Made by a program: the position numbers and the translations under genes. Below are positions 50,644-61,331 of a stretch of 64,000 bases of DNA, in pieces. Source of the stretch: Anolis sagrei (lineage: Eukaryota; Chordata; Lepidosauria; Squamata; Anolidae). How positions within the stretch are numbered: position 1 is the first letter of the stretch; every line of letters starts with the position of its first letter. Below the pieces are notes generated by a model. That model was not told the DNA's origin, did no database searches, and worked only from the letters and a program-made list of their open reading frames with translations. The stretch lies in NCBI RefSeq assembly GCF_037176765.1, contig NC_090026.1:125839752-125903751 (forward strand). The letters run 5' to 3'.

Positions 50644-52461
50644 GGGCCTGTTCCATCTCCCAGGTGACTGGTTTATATTGCTTTTTTGGTTGCTTGAAGT
50701 GGTTGCCCCTTGCCTCTCTTAGAAGCTGCTGCAGCCTTGCAGGGCCTGGAGTTTGCAGCCGAAGGCGGGAAAAAACCAGTCTGCAAACTCTTTGCAGTGA
50801 TTGGCCTAGGGAGCAGCTCTTAGAGCCCGCCCTTCCTCCTGGGGAAACTCTCCATTTTAGAATCTCCCTGCCCTATTCAGTTCTAAAAAGCAATTGGATG
50901 TGCTGGAGGCCAAGGAAAGGTAGCTCCGACAAATCACCGCAAAAACAATTGAGAACAATTGAGTTAGGTAAGCTTAAGTGAGAATTAAGGTATTATAGTT
51001 AGAGTAGCTAAATTGAGTCATAGATAGAACAGAATTGAGTTTTATAGAGTTTATAGGGAGATAGACTACATTGCTTTTCTCCAAGACTAGTCTTAAGCCT
51101 AGATAGATAGGGAAAGATTGGTTCTTTCTAAAAAATAGAGGCTCTGGATTAGAGTGAGGGATTCCTGGACCCTTTGCCACTTGGAGAAGGCTGACGCAGT
51201 AACTGGTGGAGAAGAGAAAGTAGGAATATCTATTTGATTTTATCTATTGACTGTTCGATTGCAACCTTGAAAGAACTGTACCAAGTCTGCAAGACTTTGA
51301 AATAAATATTAGGCTTGAGCGATCCAGATCGTTATTTTCGATACTCGTTATTAATTCGTTATTTTTTAATAATTAGAAGCGATATTGACGCATTCCAGCA
51401 ATGTGGAAGTGTTTCGCCCATATTGAAGCCGCGTCCGCCATTTTGAAAACGACTTCCGCCAGTTTCGGAAGTGATGTCAAAGGTGCAAGGATGCTGGGAG
51501 TGATGTGCACCCAGCCAATCAGGAGAAGCCAGGTAGTGGGGCGTGGTTTGTGAAGGGTTAGGGCGGCCATTGGGCTTTAAAAGCAGCTGCGAGTGCCGCA
51601 TGGTCCCATTCCGGCCGGGGAAGCGAGGGTGGAAGGAGGGCTCCGGACGGCTGGGGCTTTGGGGTGCTGGGGCTCGCTGTGGCTGAGCCTGCCTGTGGGT
51701 GCCACAGGCGAAGAAAGGGAACAGAGGGTTGGGAGGGGAAGAAGTATTATTGTTATCATTATTCTTATTCTTCTTATTTATTATTCTTATTCTTTGCCAT
51801 CGATTTGCCAAGGGGACTTCTCCCAGACTATCACCACTGTAGTTTGTTATCTGCTGCCACAAAGAAGCTACACTTGCTGAGTCTGGCCAGCTTGGCCCAA
51901 AGGGGTCAAACCCATTCTGAAACAGCACTGTAGTTAGAAATCTGCTGCCACAAAGAAGTTACATTTGCTGACTCCAGCCAGTGTGGTCCAAGGGCTCAAA
52001 CCCATTCTGAAACAGCACTGTAGTTAGAAATCTGCTGCCACAAAGAAGTTACATTTGCTGACTCTGGCCAACTTGGCGCAAGGGCTCAAACCCATTCTGA
52101 AACACCACTGTAGTTAGAAATCCCGCTGTCCCATTTGGAGGTGTTTTTAGCGCATTGCGCAATCGCATCCGCCATTAACGAATCGATTCGTAATTAACGA
52201 AATTTTGAAATCATAAATTTCGGAAGTCCTCTGAAATTCGAAACGCTAGCGCCCCCTAGAAACGAAGCGAGTTTAGAACCAAATTTTTTCTTGATCGCCC
52301 AAGCCTAATAAATATCCTTTTTGACGTTCAGAAATTGCAATAGACTCAATTGCTGATTATCTCAATTTTCTCAAGAAATCCCCAGCAGTTTGCCCAGACA
52401 TAGGGACAGCACATGATAGTTTGTTTTTTTATAAAGCGACTGGGTGTAACGGCACAGGGCC
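50644..52461. mobile_element. solo LTR fossil with 5-bp target duplication, split by hAT copy E
   Basis: Starts TGTTCCATCTCC at 50649 and ends AACGGCACA at 52456, flanked by GGGCC at 50644-50648 and 52457-52461. TG...CA ends with a 5-bp duplication are the signature of LTR-retroelement integration. Without the nested hAT it would be about 800 bp. Strand is not certain. No internal coding region remains, so it is a solo LTR inside hAT copy D. Confidence 0.75.
51302..52315 (+). mobile_element. hAT copy E, 998-bp non-autonomous, 8-bp target duplication
   Basis: The element is 51310-52307 (TAGGCTTGAGCGATC ... GATCGCCCAAGCCTA), with a perfect duplication ATAAATAT at 51302-51309 and 52308-52315. 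It carries CCAATCAGGAGAAG and GGCCATTGGGC in the 5' half, and an array of about 90-bp units (CTGCTGCCACAAAGAAG at 51851, 51942, 52032). At the 3' end it has CATCCGCCATTAACGAATCG and TTCGTAATTAACG. There is no transposase. It entered the LTR that had entered hAT copy D, so it is the youngest layer. Confidence 0.92.
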
Positions 52462-52779
52462 TGCCAGTGACCAGGTTGAGATCGGGGGGAAAGGCGCCAT
52501 CCGTGAAGATCACACAGTGCATGGGAGAGATGATGGCTCTCGACCACCAGCCCTTCCGTATGGTGGAATGGGATGGTTTGCGCAGATTTATTAAGCTCGT
52601 GGCACCGCGGTAAAAGATCCCGACATGCCAGACTTTCTCAAGAAGTGCCATTCCAAATTTGTACGAAGGATGCAAGGAACTCCTGAAAACCTTGCTGTGC
52701 GCCACAATCCGGCCACGTCCACTTCACGTGGGAGGAGACCATTCCTATGTGTCCCCCCTCCCCGCTCACTGGTGGGAGA

Positions 52780-53640
52780 GGGAGGTGGTGGAGGACGGCT
52801 AGTACGCACACATAGCAGTCCAAACGTTTGCTCCTGGGGGGGGATTGATGCCCCCCCAGGAGGTGTTGGAGGAGGTGGAGGTGGAAGATTATGCACACAG
52901 AGCGGTCGAAACGTTTGCTCCCGGGAGGTGGGGATTGATGCCCTCCCCCCCAGGAGGTGTTGGAGGAGGTGGAGGAAGACAGCGGGTATTTATGCACACA
53001 TAGCGGTCCATAGCTGGGGGTGGTAACGGCCGACAGGGAGCTCTGGCGTGGGCTGGTCCATGAGGTCATGAAGAGTCGGAGACGACTGAACGAATGAACA
53101 ACAAAGCGGTCCAAACGTTTGCTCCTGGGGGCGGATTGGTGCCCACCGGGAGGTGGTGGTGGTGATGGAGCAGGACGGCTGGCAGCCATATGCAGAGCAT
53201 TCCAAATGTTTGCTCCTGGGGGGGGGGGGTTGATGCCCCCTGGGAGGTGGTGGTCAGGGCAGGGTGGAACACTGGCATCCACTGGGCAGGCAAGCAGTCA
53301 TTCCCAAGGGGTGGGGATTGATGCCCCTCCGGAAGGTGTTGGAGGTGGTGGTGGACGGATGGTATGCACACATAGCAGTCCAAACTTTTGCTCCTGGGGG
53401 GAATGATGCCCCCCGGGAGGTGGTGGTGGTGGTGGAGGACAGCTGGCAGTCATACGCACAGAGTGTTCCAAACGTTTGCTCCTGGGGGAGATTGATCCCC
53501 CCCCTCCCGGGGAGGTGTCGGAGGAACTGGTCGGGATGGAACGCTGGCATTCACTTGGCAGGCAAACAGTCGCTCCCGGGGGTAGGGATTGTCCCCGTCC
53601 CCCCAGGAGGTGTTGGAGGTAGTTGAACGAATGAACAACA
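52780..53640 (+). repeat. GC-rich minisatellite, imperfect ~90-bp units
   Basis: The motif CAAACGTTTGCTCCTGGGGG (or a close variant) recurs near 52820, 52907, 53111, 53201, 53380 and 53469. Each is followed by a GATTGATGCCCCC-type block and GGAGGTG(G)TGGTGG runs. At least six to eight units are visible, with indels. It starts where hAT copy D ends. G-runs of both strands could form quadruplexes. Confidence 0.85.
53033..53104 (+). mobile_element. Bov-B/Sauria-type 3' tail inside the minisatellite
   Basis: GGGCTGGTCCATGAGGTCAT, then GAAGAGTCGGAGACGACTGA, then a short ACAACAAA end. This is the 3' end shared by Bov-B LINEs and Sauria SINEs, common in squamates. A shorter trace (TTGAACGAATGAACAACA) sits at 53622-53639. 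Confidence 0.6.
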
Positions 53641-53818
53641 TAAGCATATTAGTATTTCAGTGGGAAGTGTGGGCCTGCTTTTGGCTGGTGAGATAGGATT
53701 GTTGTTGTTGTTGTGTGCTTTCAAGTCATTTCAGACTTAGGCTGAACCTTAGTGAGGGCCGGGTAAATGACCTTGGAGGGCTGTATCTAGCACTTGGGCC
53801 ATAGTTTGAGGACCCCTG
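53641..53818 (+). mobile_element. hAT MITE, right half only
   Basis: Matches the right half of the complete copies next to it and at 56.5 kb, ending in AGTTTGAGGACCCCTG. The left half is missing, probably lost where the minisatellite joins. Confidence 0.75.
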
Positions 53819-53858
53819 GTCTAAAGCATCTCTCTGTTCTGTGAGTCTTAATAAGAGT

Positions 53859-54232
53859 CTCTAGAGCAGGGGTCCTCAAACCTTTTAAACAGAGGGCCAG
53901 GTCAGAGTCCCTCAAACTGTTGGGGGGCTGGATTATATATATATTTATATATTTAAAAAATGAATGAATTCCTATGCACACTGCACATATCTTATTTTTA
54001 CAGCAAAAACACTTAAAAACAATACAATAATTAAAATGAAAAACAATTTTAACAAATATAAACTTAGTATTTCAATGGGAAGTGTGGGCCTGCTTTTGGC
54101 TGATGAGATAGGACTGTTGTTTGCTTTCAAGTTGTTTCAGACTTAGGTTGATCCTGAGAGAGAGCCGGGTAAATAACCTTGGAGGGCCGTATTCGGTCCC
54201 CAGGCCTTAGTTTGAGGACCCCTGCTCTAGAG
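53859..54232 (+). mobile_element. hAT MITE, 358 bp, perfect 8-bp target duplication
   Basis: 53867-54224, starting CAGGGGTCCTCAAACC and ending GTTTGAGGACCCCTG, so its ends are inverted repeats. The duplication CTCTAGAG lies at 53859-53866 and 54225-54232. No coding capacity. Confidence 0.92.
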
Positions 54233-54540
54233 AATGAAAACTGGTCTTTTAAACATTTGCTTCAGCAATCTAAGTTATCTTTAAGTGTGTATACTCACAT
54301 ACAGAGGCACTCCAAGTGGACAGCTACTGGTCAAAGGACAGTTAATAGAATGCCAAGTTTGCAAACTTTGGTGTTTTGTTTATTGTTATTTTTAACACAA
54401 TACAACTGTTTGGTTCACTCCTGATATGATAAATAACACACATACATACACACACATCCCACAGGTAAAGGTGGGTGTTCAACCTCACTGCACAACCCAC
54501 AAAGAGAGGAGCACGATGGGAAGCACATTCTCATCTCATG
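54233..54540. other. upstream flank of MINDY4, no feature recognised
   Basis: About 300 bases with a CA-rich microsatellite at 54436-54456. No exon is seen. Confidence 0.4.
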
Positions 54541-54719
54541 ACGAGACTGCCATGGCAACGTATCAACGACAACGTAGTAACTGACTGCCGGAATGGGAGG
54601 GCAGACTGAAATCCGAGCCCAGGAAGACAGCAGCTAACTGCCTGAACAGCAGCAGCAAAAGCATCCGAACATCAGCCAGCCCACCTTTATTTTTAAAGAA
54701 CAAAGGAAGCAGATGAAAG
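54541..54719 (+). promoter_or_regulatory. MINDY4: probable MINDY4 promoter / 5' UTR with an X-box-like site
   Basis: About 165 bp before the start codon lies ACTGCCATGGCAAC (54546-54559), a near-perfect RFX X-box (GTTGCC-AT-GGCAAC type). X-boxes mark promoters of many ciliary genes. There is no TATA box. The segment from about 54580 to 54719 is the likely 5' UTR. The transcription start cannot be placed from sequence alone. Confidence 0.5.
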
Positions 54720-54782
54720 ATGGAAAATGCGATTGTAGAAGAGGTGGCGGCATCCTTGGTGAGAGAATTTCTCAGCAAAAAG
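54720..54782 (+). CDS. MINDY4: MINDY4 coding exon 1
   Basis: 21 codons from ATG 54720, ending in a phase-0 GTAAAC donor. The peptide has VEEVAASLVREFLSKK, which I recognise as the N-terminus of MINDY4 (FAM188B; VEEVAASLVREFLSRK in human, from memory). MINDY-family proteins are deubiquitinases that trim Lys48-linked chains; the catalytic domain is far downstream and not in this window. The exon is a true host exon: it has an intact splice donor, a clear relation to exon 2, and no repeat character. Confidence is high because the next exon continues the same protein in phase. Confidence 0.92.
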
Positions 54783-55559
54783 GTAAACACACGAGCCTCC
54801 TCCTTTTGCTTCAGACACTGAACTGTATCTCGTAAAACTGTCCTTTCAAACTAATGCATTTTACTAACAAAAATAAGCCTAAATAATGCTTTGCATCACT
54901 AAATTTTCCCATGGCTAGAAGCAGGGATCTCACTGATGGATTTTCCCGCTTTTCCAGTTAGCATTTTCTGCCTTTTGCTGCACCTCCCAGGACTACATTT
55001 CCCACAATGCATTTTTGATCACAAGGAATGCAGGAAGCACATTCCCATTTCACTCCAAAACATCCCGCCCTCCACCCACCCATGACTGCAACATTTCAGT
55101 GCTTTAGGGTTTTTTGTGGGAGTAAATACTTAATTAGCAGCGTGTTTGGCCCATTTCATTAGGGACAATTATACTGTAGTTGTGGAAAAACACAGGAATT
55201 ATCTGATGAATTGAGAAAACGCAAAGATTGAGATTTCTCGTGTTAGATATGCTACTAATAAATCGATTATAGGAATCCACCAGTGCGGAGTCTTTTAAAA
55301 GCCCCCAAGGGTAGTAAACCAACTCTCCCATTTACTTCAGATCCTCTGTGGATGTTATGTTGACTCTGAAATACAATTTTGAAAATTGAATTGTGGTTGC
55401 CTTCTGCCCTTAAAGAGGAACTAATCCTATGAAATTGCCACCTTGATACTGCTTGTGGAATTTGCTGTATTTCCCAAAGGAAAGTTATTCTCCAAGTCTT
55501 CTGGTTGTTTTTTTTAAGTATGGAAAAGTTCTATCCAGAATTCAGATAAGAGAAGCTTA

Positions 55560-57462
55560 ACAGTCCTGTCTATGTGTGTTGCACCTTTCCTGGAGAATTT
55601 CTGAAGAACTGGGATTACAGGGCCTGTATAAAACCCCGGTCCAGTGTCATACAAAATTCAAAGCTCTGCAAGGGTCCTTCTATCGGGCCATGGAACGCTA
55701 TTTCCTCGAGGGTTGCTCCCAATTGGTGAAGCTGGGGGATACCTGCTTAGACCCATGGCCTTTGACCTGTGGGATCCCGCAAGGTTCCATTCTATCCCCC
55801 ATGCTTTTCAGTATCTACATGAAACCACTGGGTGAGGTTATCCAGAGTTTTGGATTTGGGTGCCATCTGTATGCAGATGGCACCCAACTCTACTACTCAT
55901 TTCCACCGAATTCCAAGGAAGCCTCCCAGACCTTGAACCAGTGCCTAACAGCTGTGATGGACTGGATGAGGGCTAACAGGTTGAAGCTTAATCAAGACAA
56001 GAGAGAGGTCCTCCTGGTCAGTTGTGGGGCTGACTGGGGTATTGGGTGGCAAGCTGTGCTCGACGAGGTTACACTCCCCCTGAAGGTGCAGGTTCGTAGT
56101 TTGGGGGTCCTCCTGGACTCAACGCTGTCACTTGATGCTCAGGTGTCAGTGGTGGCCAGGAGGGCCTTTGCACAACTCAAACTTGTGCGCCAGCTGCGAC
56201 CACACCTTGTGAAGTCGGACTTGGCCAAGGTGGTCCACGCCTTGGTTACATCCAAACTGGACTATTGCAATGCGCTCTACCTGGGGCCGCCCTTGAAGAT
56301 GGCCCAGAAGTTTGAATTGGTACAACGGGTGGCAGCCAGGCTCCTTACTGGAGCAAACTATAGGGAGCATACAACACCTCTATTAAAACAGCTTCATTGC
56401 CTGTCAATAAGTTGCCGAGCCAAATTCAACATGCACGTCATGACCTATAAAGCCCTAAACCAGGGGTCCTCAAACTTTTTAAACAGAGGGCCAGGTCACA
56501 GTCCCTCAAACTGTTAGAGGGCAGGATTATAATTGGGAAAAAACATGAATTAATTCCTATGCATACTGCACACATCTTATTTGAAGTGCAAAAACCACTT
56601 TAAAACAATACAATAATTAAAATGAAGAACGATTTTAACAAATATAAATTTATTAGTATTTCAGTGGGAAGTGTGGGCCTGCTTCTGGCTGATGAGGTAG
56701 GATTGTTGTTGTTGTGTGCTTTCAAGTCATTACAGACTTAGGTTGACCCTAAGCGAGGGCCAGGTAAATGACCTTGGAGGGCCGCATCCGGCCCCCGGGC
56801 CTTAGTTTGAGGACCCCTGCCCTACACGGTTTGGGCCCCGCCTATCTCCACGATCACATCTCCTTCTATGAACCAGCACAAGTTCTAAGAGATTCCAGGG
56901 AGGCCCTCCTCTCAGTCCCATTACCATCTCAAGCGTGATTGGTGGTGAGGGGACAGGGCCTTCTCAGTGTTGCCCCCCCCCCCGCCTCTGGAACGCCCTT
57001 CCAAGGAAAAGAAGACAGGCCCCATCCCTCCCCTCCTTTCGTAAGAGCTTGAAGACCTGGTGGTTTCAACAAGCCTTTGAAAATGCCCAGTTCTAACTCA
57101 ACCCTACATATTATCGAATACGGCCTTATTCTTCCTCTAATTGGCTCTGGAATGAACAGCCACGGACCCATACCTAATATTATTGTTGCCTGCCATAGCA
57201 TTGGACTTAATTCCCGGGACCCCTAGAATTTTTGGGCTTGCACAAATCTTGGCCAGGCCTTTTAAATGTTTTAATTGCCTTGAACAGGCAGGATTACTTT
57301 TAATATAGGTGTGTTATCGCGACAATTTTTATGCTTATATTTTGTTTTGTTAATCTTATTGTTACGTTGTTTTTACTTTGTATGTTTTGTGATGTTACCT
57401 GGGAACCGTCTGAGTCCCCTCGGGGAGATGGAGCGGTATATAAAGTTTTATTATTATTATGG
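55560..57462 (+). mobile_element. L2 LINE, 5'-truncated, split by a hAT MITE
   Basis: The open frame (55576-56460) covers the RT and C-terminal domain: CGIPQGSILSPMLFSIYM, MRANRLKLNQDKREVLLVS and LDYCNALYLGPPLKMAQK. The catalytic box reads YADGTQL instead of YADD-QL, a loss of the second catalytic aspartate. A hAT MITE follows, then the rest of the C-terminus with stops, then the tail GTCTGAGTCCCCTCGGGGAG and ATT repeats near 57460. Older than the intact L2 copies. Confidence 0.88.
56453..56827 (+). mobile_element. hAT MITE, 359 bp, 8-bp target duplication
   Basis: 56461-56819, CAGGGGTCCTCAAACT ... GTTTGAGGACCCCTG. The duplication is CCCTAAAC at 56453-56460 and CCCTACAC at 56820-56827, with one difference. 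It sits inside the L2 ORF. Same family as the copy at 53.9 kb. Confidence 0.9.
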
Positions 57463-57464
57463 GG

Positions 57465-58137
57465 TAGTTCCTCATAGGGGGAAGCCCCCTTCTTTGATAA
57501 GTTCCACCATTTGTGGGAGCTGGGGGAAAGCCCGGACTGGAGGGACAGAAGACCGGCTGGTGTATACCATTGTAGGGAAGACGGAGAAACTGGAGAGGAT
57601 ACTGGTGGGGTTGCCAGGGAGATTGATTTTGCCATTTGGGAGTTGTAGTTGCTGGGATTTATAGTTAACATGTAAAAAAAAAAAAAGAGCATTCTGAACC
57701 CCACCAACAATGGAATTGAACCAAAGTTGGCACACAGAACTCCCTTGACCAGCAGAAAATACTGGAAGGGTTTGGTGGGCATTGACCTTGAGTTTGAGAG
57801 TTGAAATTCGCCTATATCCAGAGAGCACTCTACACTCCAACAATGATGGATCTGGACCAAACTTGGCACGAATACTCAGTATGTTCAAATGTGAACACTT
57901 GTGAGGTTTGGGGAAAATAGACCTTGGGATTTGGGAGTTGTACTTGCTGGGATTTATAGTTCACCTACAATCAAGGAGCGTTCTGAACCCCAACAATAAT
58001 AGAATTGGGCCAAACATCCCACACAGGGACCCCCATGACCAACAGAATATACTGTTTTCGGATGGTCTTTGGCAACCCCTCTGACACCCCTTCGCGACCC
58101 CTCCAGAGGTCCCGACCCCCAGGTTGAGAAACACTGA
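57465..58137 (-). mobile_element. SPIN/Charlie-like hAT, reverse strand
   Basis: On the minus strand it begins CAGTGTTTCTCAACCTGGGG and contains AAAGACCATCCGAAAACA, the left-end wording of SPIN-like hATs. Internal units with a period of about 295 bp (GGAGTTGTAGTTGCTGG at 57639, GGAGTTGTACTTGCTGG at 57934) are the same kind as in the element at 26 kb. The other end is truncated. Confidence 0.7.
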
Positions 58138-58525
58138 TCTAGCTGTTATTTTTTGAAGCCATTAAGAAGCCCCTCCCTCAACTTTTTCAGCTGGGGCTGC
58201 CCAGGGAGATGTTGGTGGCCACCAACTGCAGGAATAGGAGGCAAGCATGGAGCAGTGCTTGACTCATATGGAGGAAACTCACCAGGATGGAGGAGATCCT
58301 TCAGGCACTCCTTGCCAATCTCCCTGCACCACCCTCATCCCCTCCGGAATAAACCCTCCACATCCTGCCCACTCCTCCCACACTGCACTGCGCAAATGTT
58401 TACATGTAAAAGTTTGGTTGTTGCTAAAACATTTATTCATTTCTCCATAATAAATAAAAAAATAAAAGAATTGGGATTATCTTTGCTGGTCTGTCACGTT
58501 TAAGATTGTTCTCTTCCCCCCACAG

Positions 58526-58645
58526 GGCTTGAAAAAGACAAGCATTGCAATGGATGAGGAGTTCCCACGCACAGCTCTGAGCATCAACAACAGAAATGAG
58601 CTTCGTAACATTTTACACCTGCAATCTTTGTACAAATTGAACAAG
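58526..58645 (+). CDS. MINDY4: MINDY4 coding exon 2
   Basis: A 40-codon exon with acceptor CCCCCCACAG and donor GTAAAT, both phase 0. It continues directly from exon 1. The peptide has [20 protein letters not shown], then [20 protein letters not shown]. This matches the family sequence GLKKTCVTMDQE..., DLSINNRNDLRKVLHLE from memory, so the reading and phase are sound. The remaining exons lie beyond 64000 or in the next few kb, where I could not find them. Confidence 0.93.
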
Positions 58646-58989
58646 GTAAATACAGATCCCCTTCTGCAAGATTTCATTAATAGCAGACAGTTTAACAGGA
58701 GAACTGCAAAGATATGTTTTGTGCCTTACATTTCCTTTATTGTGTGTTTGAGGCAATGACACTGAATTAACCCAGACTTGGATTTGATTTTTAACTGGCA
58801 TGTTTAATCTATTGTTTTAATGTATTGTTGATTGTTTATTATTATTATTTATTATTATTAACTTTATTTGTACCCCACTAGCAAGGGGTTTGGGAAGGGA
58901 AAGAGTTCAGGGAGGGTGGGAAGGGAGTGCGAGGAAAAGTGGAGGGTGGGGGGAATGTGAGGGTTGGGGAATGGGTCTTGGGAAAAGTT
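58646..58989 (-). other. MINDY4 intron 2 start; LINE tail on the reverse strand at 58835-58900
   Basis: Short unique DNA, then an ATT microsatellite and ACTTTATTTGTACCCCACTA, the reverse complement of an L2/CR1-type LINE tail. A G-rich stretch follows at 58900-58980. Confidence 0.5.
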
Positions 58990-60620
58990 ATTGATCTTAC
59001 TTGATCATTTTGCCCCCAAAAAACATTGTTAGTGTTTCCTTAGTTCTCGTTTGTCTGAATCTAGTTGATCTTGAAGTATTTTTTGATTGAAGACCAATCT
59101 GCCCTGGCCATGCCTATCGTCTGTTTTCGAGGTACCATGTTAGAGTCTCCATGTTTATTATGTCTAAAAGCTTAATTATCCATTCCTCTATTGTTGGTAG
59201 TACTTTATTCTTCCATTTCCTTGCCAGTATAATTCTCGCTGCTGTCATCATGTGGAAAAATAACTTATCTTTATTTTTCTCGAGTTCAAAGTCTAGTATT
59301 CCTAGGAGATTATTTCATGTATCCCTTTCCATTTTTTTTATTTTTTTCACATGTCCACCATGAGTGGAAAAAGGTGCCCTCTGAAAAATGCACACAGGAA
59401 AAGAACATGGTGGTGTCTCATCTATGCTGGAATCGCTTCTCCTGCCGCTTTCTATAACATTTCACCAGTAAGCTTGGTGTGATATACCAACGAAACATCA
59501 TTTTTATCTAATTTTCACTTAGGTCATAAGAGTTTATCCACTATAGTTTGACTCTCCATATCCTTTCCCATTCTGTAGTTCCGATAGTGTGACCTAAGTC
59601 TGCTGTCCATTTGGAGATATGATTTTTTATTCTATTTTTCTCCGTTGTTCAACTTAATCTTGTAGAGTTTAGTAATCCCCTTTTTTTTCTCCTATCATGA
59701 TTTTATCCCAATGGTTTTCTCCTTTATCAAAACCTATTTTTTGTCTCTATTGTAGGCTTCTGTGAGCTGCCTATATTGAAACCATGTTATCTCTCCGAAT
59801 GAGTCTCTTATCTCTTCCAGTGTCTTCATGGAAAACCTATCATTGTTCTTTTTTAAAGTGTCTTTATACCTTGGCCATTTCTCCCAGCCCAGTTCTCTTC
59901 TCTGTATCGCTTCAAGGGGGGAGATCCAGAGAGGTGTTTTTGGTAGAATTTTGATTTATACTTTTCCCATATTTTAATCAGCGAGGATATAATGAAATAT
60001 TTCCGATTTTTTTCGCTCTTTCTTCTGGCGTACCACATATATGCATGTCAAGCACTTCTCAGATCATGTCCTTCTAGAGCTAGATCTTTCGCTCTATTAA
60101 TATTTGCCCATTCTTGACTAGACCACAGGCATCATGGTATGCTTGAAGATCTAGCAGCCCTATACCGCCCCTTTTTTTCTTTCAATTAAATTTATGAATT
60201 TTATTCTAGGTTTTTTCCCTGCCCAGATAAATGTTGTTATTTCTCTATTCCATTTTCTAATTGTCTGTGTATTTCTTATAATGGGTAGCACCTGGAATAG
60301 GAAGAGAAGTTTAGGCAAAACCATCATTTTTATGGCTGAGATTCTTCCCAGCAGTGACAAATTTAGGAACTTCCAGTTAGCAATTTCTTTACTAATTTCT
60401 TTCCATTTTACGTCATAATTGTTTTCTAGGAGGTAGAGGTTTTTTTGCTGTTAGGTTTATTCCCAGATATTTAATTTTATACACGATTTGTATGCCACTC
60501 CTTCTTTCTAATAATACTTGTCTTTCTTTCGTTATGTTTTTTGTTAATATTTTTGGTTTTGTTTTTGTTAAGCTTGAACTCTGCTATTGTCCCAAAGTCT
60601 TCTATTTTCTTATTTCACCC
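58990..60620 (-). pseudogene. L1 ORF2 C-terminal part, reverse strand
   Basis: Minus-strand translation gives, from right to left, the post-RT region: FKLNKNKTKN near 60570, [20 protein letters not shown] and [20 protein letters not shown] at 60160-60360, KYKSKFYQKHLSGSPPLKRY at 59853-60038, then the terminal region near 59200-59250 (HMMTAARIILARKWKNK). It is broken by several stops and frame changes, and is 5'-truncated relative to full-length L1. It lies in MINDY4 intron 2, antisense to the gene. Confidence 0.8.
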
Positions 60621-61330
60621 AGCTTCTCCTGCTAAGCAGATCTTGAATGTGCAAGAAGGCGCACACGGCTTCTTGGGGCCTCTGATACAGCTTCTTGAGG
60701 TTCTGGCCAGAAGCTGCTACTGATGCCTCACTGGCTGCTCTGTCACAGAACCAACACTTGGGATTCGTGCTGTTTGGGAGTTTCATGTTCTTATTTTTAG
60801 TGAATTTCTCATGGGCTTACGTGATTAGCATGAAGATAATGTGTGGGAGCCTAGCCCTTGATGATAAGGTTGTCAGCATGAATGCTCATGCCATGTCTCC
60901 TTTGGAAATAGACAACCTTGGCATCATAAAACCAAACAAAGCATCAACATCAGAGGTTTCATCATTATTGTTCATGTCTTTAAAGTTTGTATGATCAGGA
61001 ATATTGTAAGAATATATATATTAAAAAAATCCACCAGCTCCTCTGCTGTAGATCCCCTTCCAGAAGACTTGGAGCAGATAACTCAATCCGGAGTCCCAAA
61101 CTGGTATATTATCTAACAGATTATTCCTAGGACATCATGACTGATCATGCTGCAAGTCGCTTGATAATGTCACATCACACCGAAGGATAAATTATAATGC
61201 TGACTCATGGCAGAAATCAAAGAACTAGTTACTTAAATGATCGGATTATGACCGATCATTTGATAACGCCCATTGATAACGCGATCTGGGAGATAGCTGG
61301 GAGCCCTCTAGCCCAATCTGGTTATTGACA
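60621..61330. other. no feature recognised
   Basis: A 99-codon frame (60695-60994) with a hydrophobic stretch lacks family character, splice support and homology that I recognise. It is probably chance. The rest is unassigned intron DNA. Confidence 0.4.
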
Positions 61331-61331
61331 T

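Larger units (their letters stand above)
49726..52740 (+). mobile_element. hAT copy D (autonomous type, truncated), split by an LTR
   Basis: Begins with a 100-bp unit repeated twice (TGTCTCTTGTTGCCTCCTGT at about 49741 and 49841), then a transposase with a BED finger, interrupted at 50649-52456 by an LTR. It resumes at 52464 and fades into a minisatellite at about 52740. Neither terminal inverted repeat is present. Confidence 0.75.
49956..52740 (+). pseudogene. hAT transposase remnant with BED finger (copy D)
   Basis: The first part (49956-50643) has an N-terminal MKRYVPSGSGCKAPV ... TYKKGRG block matching copy B (MKRFLPSFSGRKGPV ... SKKGRG). It then has a BED finger VCRHCGESVSRGKDLRHL with RMHMKRHHPNVKVDG intact, and TIQSTMEAWG. 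After the LTR the second part reads PVTRLRSGGKAPSVK, MGEMMALDHQPFRMVEWDGL and RRFIKLVAPR, with a stop, then KIPTCQTFS. Reading across the LTR target site gives AWG-LPVTRLRSG, which matches AWGVQVTRVRSG in copy B and confirms the LTR is a clean insertion. Several stops and frame changes make the gene dead. Confidence 0.8.
54783..58525 (+). other. MINDY4: MINDY4 intron 1, filled by L2 and hAT elements
   Basis: A 3743-bp phase-0 intron (donor GTAAAC, acceptor TTCCCCCCACAG). It contains an L2 fragment with a hAT MITE inside (55560-57462) and a SPIN-like hAT on the reverse strand (57465-58137). The remaining parts (54783-55560 and 58138-58525) show no recognisable feature. Confidence 0.85.

Noticed and set aside
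52591-53550. Long Pro/Gly-rich frames on both strands
   Set aside because: Produced by the GC-rich minisatellite, not by genes.
60695-60994. 99-codon frame with a hydrophobic stretch in MINDY4 intron 2
   Set aside because: No splice signals in phase with exon 2 and no family resemblance; does not match MINDY4 exon 3 as I recall it.
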